64,000 nt of DNA from Calvatia gigantea (taxonomy: Eukaryota; Basidiomycota; Agaricomycetes; Agaricales; Lycoperdaceae): the NCBI GenBank assembly GCA_025093985.1, contig JACAAK010000004.1, forward strand, positions 1,550,001 to 1,614,000, in the 5' to 3' direction. The translations under genes were made by a program, and so were the position numbers. This document shows, one piece after another, positions 57,677-64,000 of the stretch; the first letter of the stretch is position 1, and each line of letters opens with the position of its first letter. The notes beneath the pieces were generated by a model. That model was not told the DNA's origin. It ran no database searches and saw only the letters and a program-made list of their open reading frames with translations.

Positions 57677-58801
57677 ATGAGCTCGAACCCAGATGAATAC
57701 AGAGAACCAAATCTTGAAGTCACTAATGATGAATCTGAAACATCAGACAAGGAAGAAACAGGGAACCCTGAAGTACCTGAAGAACCAACTGGAGAAACAC
57801 ATGATGAACCTGGAGCAAACCCAGCAGAAGAAGAAGTGTTATCAGAACTTCTAAACAAATTCAACCTAGCAGAGAAAGAGTTAGTCCATCAGGAGAAATC
57901 AGATGAATCAAGCTCAGATGAAACAGAATCAGAAACCGACTCCAATATGACCAACAATGCAGTAGTACCCACGACAGTGCCCAGTGGGAGAGGCTTAGTG
58001 CCTGACCCAGGTTTTTTCGATGGCACCTGCACCAAGTTCGACAACTGGTGAAAAGCAATGATGCTCTTCATGAAGTTCAACAAAATAGTCTCAGCAGATG
58101 ATAAAGCCATAGCAATCTTAGCTAGGCTGAGAGGAGGAACAGTAGGAGCCTACATGGTAATGAAGGCCCCACAAATCTTAGATGGAGAAGACTCAGTAGA
58201 CTGGAAAGCATTTTCCAAAGACTTTAGGAAAACCTTCTCCAATGATGCCTCAAACAGCAAAGTGGAATGGCAAATTGAGAAGTTCAAACAAGGAAACAAG
58301 AACACTGCCAACTACCTAATTGAATTCCAAGTCCTAAAGAGCAAGGCGAAAACAGATAATAAACATGCAATATTCCTACTCAAGAAAAATGCCAGGCAAG
58401 ACATCATCCACACTATTACAGGCTACCCACCTAGCGCTAGGCCAGACACCTATGCAGAATGGACAGAAGCCATCCTCACCATAGGACAAGGATATAAAGC
58501 ATCAGAATACCGAGGAGATAAGAAAACCAATACCAGAACAACCTATGGAGGAATAGGAGAACCAATGGAGATAGGAAGCTGATGCCACATTTTCAATGCC
58601 AAAGGGAAACCTAAATGCTATAATTGCAGAATTTTTGGACATATAGCCAAAGATTGCAAGAAACCCAAGGGGTTAACCTGCTACAACTGCGGGAAAATGG
58701 GCCACATAGCAAAAGCCTGCACTGCACCAAAGAAGATACAGGTCCGAGGAGTAGAGGAAGTTAACAAAGAAAAGAAGGATTTTTCTGAAGACTCCGAGTA
58801 G
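57677..58801 (+). pseudogene. C3 gag
   Basis: The most complete family C gag: about 374 codons with stops at 58049 (TGA for Trp or Arg) and 58580 (TGA), otherwise one frame. It starts MSSNPDEYREPN, then an acidic region and capsid (PGFFDGTCTKFDNW, WKAFSKDFRKTFSND, LIEFQVLKSKA). The first knuckle, CYNCRIFGHIAKDC, is complete in ligands, as is the second, CYNCGKMGHIAKAC. It ends KDFSEDSE with TAG at 58799-58801, identical in C1. Gag proteins assemble the cytoplasmic particle in which reverse transcription happens. Confidence 0.87.
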
Positions 58802-61800
58802 GCACTACCTCAAGAGTCAGAAAGCTTGTATCTAGGATATCAGACAAATTCTACATGATTCCTCAGAGAAGAAAGCACGAACTAAACCTAAAAGGGAAAA
58901 TACAAACAGCAGGAAAAGAGATAATGGTGGACACAATTGTCAACTCAGGGTGCACAACCAGCAGTATCAGCAAAAAACTGGTAGACAAGGAAAAATTTCC
59001 CACCCGAAAACTGGAACAACAAATCTTGGTACTAAATGTGGATGGAACACCAAACCAGGGCAGCAAAGTAATGAAAACAGCCACAATTGACATAGATATC
59101 CAAGGACACAAAGAATGAATTGAAGTGTCAGTTATACAACTACAAGACCATGCAAAGGTCTTCCTGGGACATGACTGGCTGGTCAAACATAATCTGGAGG
59201 TAGACTGGAACAACGGAGAAATCAAGTTCACCCGGTGCCCACCAAACTGTCAATTCCCCCACTGAAACATCCCCATCACAGAAAAAATATGGAGCATAGC
59301 CACTACAGAAGATTTATGGGAAGAAGAAGATGAACCTGACTTGACTAAACTGGAAGATCTACTAAACTATGTACAACTGTTCACACATCTGTTCAACAAA
59401 ACAATGTTCGACAAGCTCCCAGAACAAACCAAATGGGACCACGAAATAACCCTAACAGAGGACGCCCCAAAGGAGATAAGCACAGGAACATACAACATGA
59501 TGATCAAAGAACAGGACGAACTCAAAGTGTTTATCAAAGAAAACCTAGAATCAGGACAAATATGACCATCAAAATCCCCATACACAGCACCAACCTTCTT
59601 TATTCCCAAGAAAGACAGATCCAAGAGATTAATTCAGGACTATAGACAATTAAACAATGTGGTAATCAAGGACAAAATGCTGCTACCAAGAATTGGCAAG
59701 GTAATTGACAAGCTTGGAAAGGCCAAGTATTTCAATAAACTCGACATTATTTGGGGGTATAACAATGTCAGGATCAAGGAAGGAGACGAATGGAAAGTGG
59801 CATTCCTCACCAACAAAGGGCTTTTTGAACCAACAGTCATGTATTTTGGACTCAGCAACTCATTGGGGACCTTCTCCAGAATGATGACAAGCATCTTCCG
59901 TGATCTCTTGCAAAATGGAGATGTGGTAAACTACATGGACAATTTCACCATTCCTGGCAATACCAAAGAGCAACTAAAAGAATGGACAATATGATTCCTG
60001 GAGCATGCAGCACAGTACAACCTATATTTCAAATGAACCAAATGCATCTTCAACACAGAAGAAATCCCTATGTTAGGAGTCAAAGTGGGACATGGACAAA
60101 TCGAAATGGAAGAAGAAAAAGTCAAATCAGTACGAAACTGGCCAGAACCCAAAAATACAAAAGGGGTAGAAAGATTCCTGGGCTTTGCCAACTACTACTG
60201 ACATTTCATCAAGAACTTCAGCAAGATCACAGAGCCACTAAACAAACTCAAGGGAGCAACCATATGGGAATGGAATCAAGAACACCAGGTGGCCTTTGAT
60301 CATCTTAAAAAGTGCATCACCGAAGAACCCATACTAACCCTACCACAAAGATAAGGACAGTTCAGGATAGAAGTCAACACATTAAACTATGTGTTAGGAG
60401 GCATGTTATCACAGCTATAGGAAGCCAAATGGCACCCAATCGCCTTCACATCACGAATGCTATCACTAGCAGAATGTAACTATGAAATATATGACAAAGA
60501 ACTACTAGCCATCATTCACACCCTGAAGGAATGGAGACACTACCTGCTAGATGCCGAAGAAAAATTTGAAATCTGGACTGACCATGAAAATCTAAAATAC
60601 TACTGAGAACCACAAAAACTGAATGGACAACAAGCTCGATGGTACCTATGGTTACAAGACTATGACTTCACACTGCGATACGTACCTGGAAAAACAAACA
60701 TGAAGGCTGACCTGTTGTCCCAGATCTACCAAATACCAGAAGGACAAGAAGGCAAACTAGTCACCATGATTTGAGAAAGCTGGCTGCAAACAGAAAACAC
60801 AGATGACATGGTGCTCTTATGAGCTGAACTATTCCTTAAGCCAACATTCCTGGAACGGATCCGGAACAAGGCCCAGTGCAAGATAGCAGTTCTTACTGAA
60901 CTGAGAAAACTGGAGTCCAAGCTCACCAAAGACCACAGGATTATCTACAGACAAAATAGCACATATGTCCCACCTGACCCGAAATTATGGGAAGAAATTC
61001 TGGCACAATATCACGACATCCCAGACGCAGGACACCCAGGCCAGCATAGGATGATGGAACTAATTAACTGCTGACTACTGGTGGCCAACAATGAGAAAAG
61101 ATGTGAAGAGGTACATCCAGGGGTGCCAAGCCTGCCGAGAAACAAAGCTAGAGTAACACCACTCAAATCGCCTACTTCACCCCCTCCCTATACCAAATAG
61201 GCCTTGGGAAGAAATCAGCATTGACATGATTGGGCCACTGCCAGAATCAGAAGGGAAGGACATAATACTAGGTCATCGTCGATCGATTTACAAAGATGAT
61301 ATGACTCATAGCAACAACAATGGATGTTTCATCCAAAGACATTGCAAGGATTTATTGAAATGAAATATGGAAGCTGCACAGCCTGCCAAGGAAAGTGCTA
61401 AGTAACCAAGGACCCCAGTTTACATCAGAATTCACAAAGGAGCTATTCAAAGGGCTTGGCATAGAATGAAACCTATCCACAGCATATCACCTACAAACTG
61501 ACAGACAAACAGAACATATTAACAGAGAAGTGGAAACATACATCCGCCTGTACTGCAATTATGACTAAGACGACTGGGCAGAGTGGCTCCCCATTGTAGA
61601 GTTCCAGTACAATGACAAACAACACAGAAGAATGCAAGAGACCCCATTCTTCCTAAACTATGGGAGAAACCCATGGAAGGGCAAGAATGAACCAGCAATG
61701 AACAACCCTGTTGCCACAGAGTTCCTACAACACCTTCAGACCACCTGAGATAATGCTGCATCAGCACTACGGACATATCAAGAAAAGATGAAACAACAAC

Positions 61801-62315
61801 ACAACCACAGTAAAACCCACATTACGACTTATCAAACAGGCAATGCAGTATGGCTGGAAAACACCAACATCCATACCAATCAGACATCAAAGAAGCTAGG
61901 CCAAAAATGGTATGGCCCTTTCCTTATTAAGGAAAAGATAGGAAAAGTGGCATACCGGCTAGCCCTACTAGAAGAATGGGCCATCCATGATATATTCAAT
62001 GAACAACTCCTGACACCAGCCCACAAGGCCGAGTTCCCAAGTCAAAAACAACCATCAGCACCTGACCCCATCATCATCAATAATGAAGAAGAGTACAAAG
62101 TGGAAGAAATCTGTAGATGAAGGAAACACAGAAAGGGTCACTAATTTCTAGTCCATTGGAAGGGGTACAGCAACAAAGAAAATACGTGGACAGCGGAATT
62201 GAACCTGACAAATGCTCAGGATGCAATAGCAGATTACCAAAGGAGGCATCCAGAGGATACCCATAAAAAGGGGGGTAGAAGAACCAAAAAATCACCACCA
62301 AGCCAAAGAAATTAA
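58801..62315 (+). pseudogene. C3 pol
   Basis: Polyprotein in the -1 frame relative to gag. The protease loop at 58942-58950 reads VNSGCTTSS. The RT active site at 59932-59943 reads YMDN. RNase H lies about 60300-60720 and the integrase zinc finger near 60990-61140. The frame shifts near 61070, where GCTGAC probably stands for GCGAC, and again later, so the integrase core is scattered over frames. The GPY/F motif KKLGQKWYGPFLIKEKIGK is at 61890-61945, and the chromodomain about 62075-62230 (FLVHWKGYSNKENTWTAELN). It ends SQRN with TAA at 62313-62315. At least ten TGA stops replace Arg codons. Confidence 0.87.
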
Positions 62316-62321
62316 CCAGAC

Positions 62322-63305
62322 ATGCCTTCCTCCCAAGCCAACTGTGTCACTATTCATTCCCTTGTCCACCCCAATCCAACCACAATCTCCTCTGTCCCCC
62401 TTCCAGAACCAGGCAACAACCAAGCACCTGCCCCTCAGGGCACTCGTTACAACCTTACTACCATGCCATCCCCAGCACAGAGGCTCCTTGAATCCTTACT
62501 GAAAGACATTGACAAGGCCACCAACAGTGAAATGGAAGCCATCACCACTCAAAACAAGCAGCTAGTTGTTAACAGGCACATTGCCCTCGCCACCACATGC
62601 ATCACCTTTGCCAACATGTATGCAGGGTTTGCCAACGCTTCCTCATCCACCAACCAGCACATCCCTGCCATCTTCTGATCCCTGGAACAATCCACACTCA
62701 CACCCAGCAAACAAGACTGTGTCTACAGCCTCCACAACCATGTCGACCTCAGACTAGAAGTATTCAAATACCTTGATATTGCTGACATCTTCCTAGAACT
62801 CGCCAATGTAGCAATGAATTTACTCAGATGTGATAAAACCACCAAAGATCCAGAGATCAATGCCCTCATTGACAGGATCCACAGCACCCTCTCTGAACTC
62901 CACACCATAATCAACCCTATGCCACCAACCCAATCCGATACACCTATAGACAAAGAAACAACCATCTCCATAAAAGAAGAAGTCAACTCACTCCGCTGTT
63001 TCATCAAAACCATCACTCTACCACAACTCATATTGGTTTTTCTCCCTCCCACAAGATTCTGCACTATATTACCAGGACAAGAAAAGGACCAATACTACTG
63101 GAAAACGATAGTCAAGAACTATTGGGACAACTCCACCACAACTGACTTCCCATTCAATAGTGTCCCAGTCCCTATCCATCAGGATGGTCAAAGCCACTTG
63201 CCCGTCTTCTTCACATACTCAAACAATGGAAAGTACCTTATTGGAGCCACCAAGAAAGCCCTCACCTCTGCCATAGTCAATGGCGACTTTAATGAAGCTT
63301 CCTGA
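62322..63305 (+). pseudogene. C3 third ORF (ORF3), complete but for one stop
   Basis: 327 codons, starting two codons after the pol stop and in the pol frame. The only defect is TGA at 62676-62678, where C1 keeps CGA, so the parent protein was full length. Residues 1-50 are Pro/Ser/Thr rich (MPSSQANCVTIHSLVHP). Residues 55-200 are helical and amphipathic (RLLESLLKDIDKATNSE, FLELANVAMNLLRC), with a mildly hydrophobic stretch around 87-105. The C-terminal part contains KNYWDNS, LPVFFTYSNNGKYLIG and ATKKALTSAIVNGDFNEAS. I see no signal peptide, convincing membrane anchor or glycosylated ectodomain, so it does not look like env. I do not recognise the family. The reading could depend on reinitiation after pol. 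Confidence 0.7.
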
Positions 63306-63330
63306 GGCATGAAGCCAAATCAAAGGGTGT

Positions 63331-63639
63331 TGTTATGGTTTTTCACCAATCACATCACGCTCTGTCCCCATCTGCATTCCTATACTGCTAGTACATTTGT
63401 TTCACCTATTCCTGCCAAGCAATCTCCAGTTATGACTCATACTAACTACTATGCCTACCTTACCAGACATTTCATTATAGTTACCCCATCCATTCAACTG
63501 GATGACTCCTTGTATTTAAGCATACATACACCCATTGTATTCGGTATGCTTAACCATCTCTAGTTCTCCTCCCCTTATTTGCCCTCAAGTCTTAGCCTAA
63601 GTTGCAATCCTGAGGTTTACTCAGACTAAGGTCGTAACA
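63331..63639 (+). repeat. C3 3' LTR
   Basis: 309 bp from TGTTATGGTTTTTCACC to GTCGTAACA, followed by GTACT, which matches 35741-35745. TATTTAAGC near 63514 may be its promoter box. The AATCCTG near 63607 has one base more than the AACCTG of other copies. Confidence 0.92.
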
Positions 63640-64000
63640 GTACTCCCTAAGATTCACCCTTATCAAGTCAATGACTAGAAGTGCACTGTCCTACACTTGT
63701 GATACTCCAAGTACCAGGGTATAGCAATACAATATGCTCTTAATCTAAGCTCACTTCACAAGTAAGCTGAGGTCTTCTTCTTAGATTACAAAGGTCTCAA
63801 CTTTAGCTCAAGTCACTTAATCCAGTTAATCTCGAAAGAACTTATTACTTTGCTTCACTCAGGCACAATAGATCACTTTTTACTGTGCTCTGAAGGCTGG
63901 GCAATGGCTAGTAGGTTTCTTGCCATGTCTGACACCTCAGAGGGGGTTTATATATTATTTGGGTGCTTGTTATGACAAGATAATGATTACATGACTAGAA
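63640..64000 (+). repeat. Repeat D, right part, runs off the window
   Basis: Begins with the duplicated GTACT and then continues the D sequence seen at 36927-37025 (TCCCTAAGATTCACC). From about 63740 it has no second copy in the window. It contains TTTATATATTATTT near 63948, a possible TATA box. I see no coding frame. Confidence 0.6.

Noticed and set aside
9362..62000. Reassigned stop codon (TGA read as an amino acid)
   Set aside because: In-frame TGA mostly stands where sister copies have CGA (Arg), and the intact Tc1 transposase uses TGG for Trp. Decay at CpG explains it.
62322..63305. ORF3 as an envelope gene (endogenous retrovirus)
   Set aside because: No signal peptide, no convincing membrane anchor, no cleavage or glycosylation pattern; position after a chromodomain pol fits a chromovirus accessory ORF.
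1..64000. tRNA or rRNA genes
   Set aside because: I found no cloverleaf with A/B boxes or rRNA-like conserved blocks by eye; a covariance-model scan would settle it.

Overview
The window is a graveyard of mobile elements. I found no host gene, tRNA, rRNA or CRISPR array. Chromodomain Ty3/Gypsy retrotransposons, short introns with GTAAGT...CTAAT...TAG, fungal-type LTR promoters and a Tad-like non-LTR remnant suggest a filamentous fungus. An agaricomycete with a large, repeat-rich genome (as in some ectomycorrhizal species) fits best, but that is inference. Most internal stops are TGA where relatives read CGA, and LTR pairs differ mainly as TG against CA, so the DNA looks like old methylated CpG-decayed heterochromatin.

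Layout. (1) 1-13427: a minus-strand Gypsy element, family F, running off the left edge. Its pol is split by a 5'-truncated non-LTR retrotransposon piece that itself carries a Tc1/mariner transposon (1739-3343) with an intact transposase. Its leader is split by a complete chromovirus, family E (6650-12495). (2) 12801-14424: family F and C LTR pieces. (3) 14425-27450: a minus-strand Gypsy element, family B, with a solo C LTR (15484-15790), a solo A LTR (16454-17003) and a complete chromovirus A1 (18110-25791, target duplication ATAAA). (4) 27500-29336: a Cys-rich relic and part of an F-type LTR. (5) 29337-64000: a stack of nested insertions. C1 sits in the F-type LTR, D in the C1 third ORF, C3 (35746-63639, GTACT both sides) in D, C2 (35958-57499, CAGTA/CGGTA) in the C3 5' LTR, and family A sequence in C2. 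The A/C2 block 40.9-55.7 kb has been expanded by three tandem duplications of 2.6-2.9 kb.

How the parts work. Each LTR element codes for Gag (capsid and zinc knuckle) and Pol (protease, reverse transcriptase, RNase H, integrase; a C-terminal chromodomain is visible in A, C and E). Two families carry extra cargo. Family A has an intron-containing gene on the strand opposite gag-pol, between pol and the 3' LTR, with its own TATA box; it encodes a charged coiled-coil protein with a Zn2Cys6-like cysteine cluster. Family C has a ~327-codon ORF two codons after the pol stop. These two genes are the best candidates for undescribed biology.

One caution: many frameshifts in A1, C2 and C3 are single-base insertions exactly at CpG sites (CG read as CTG or CAG). 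They may be consensus artefacts of collapsed near-identical copies.
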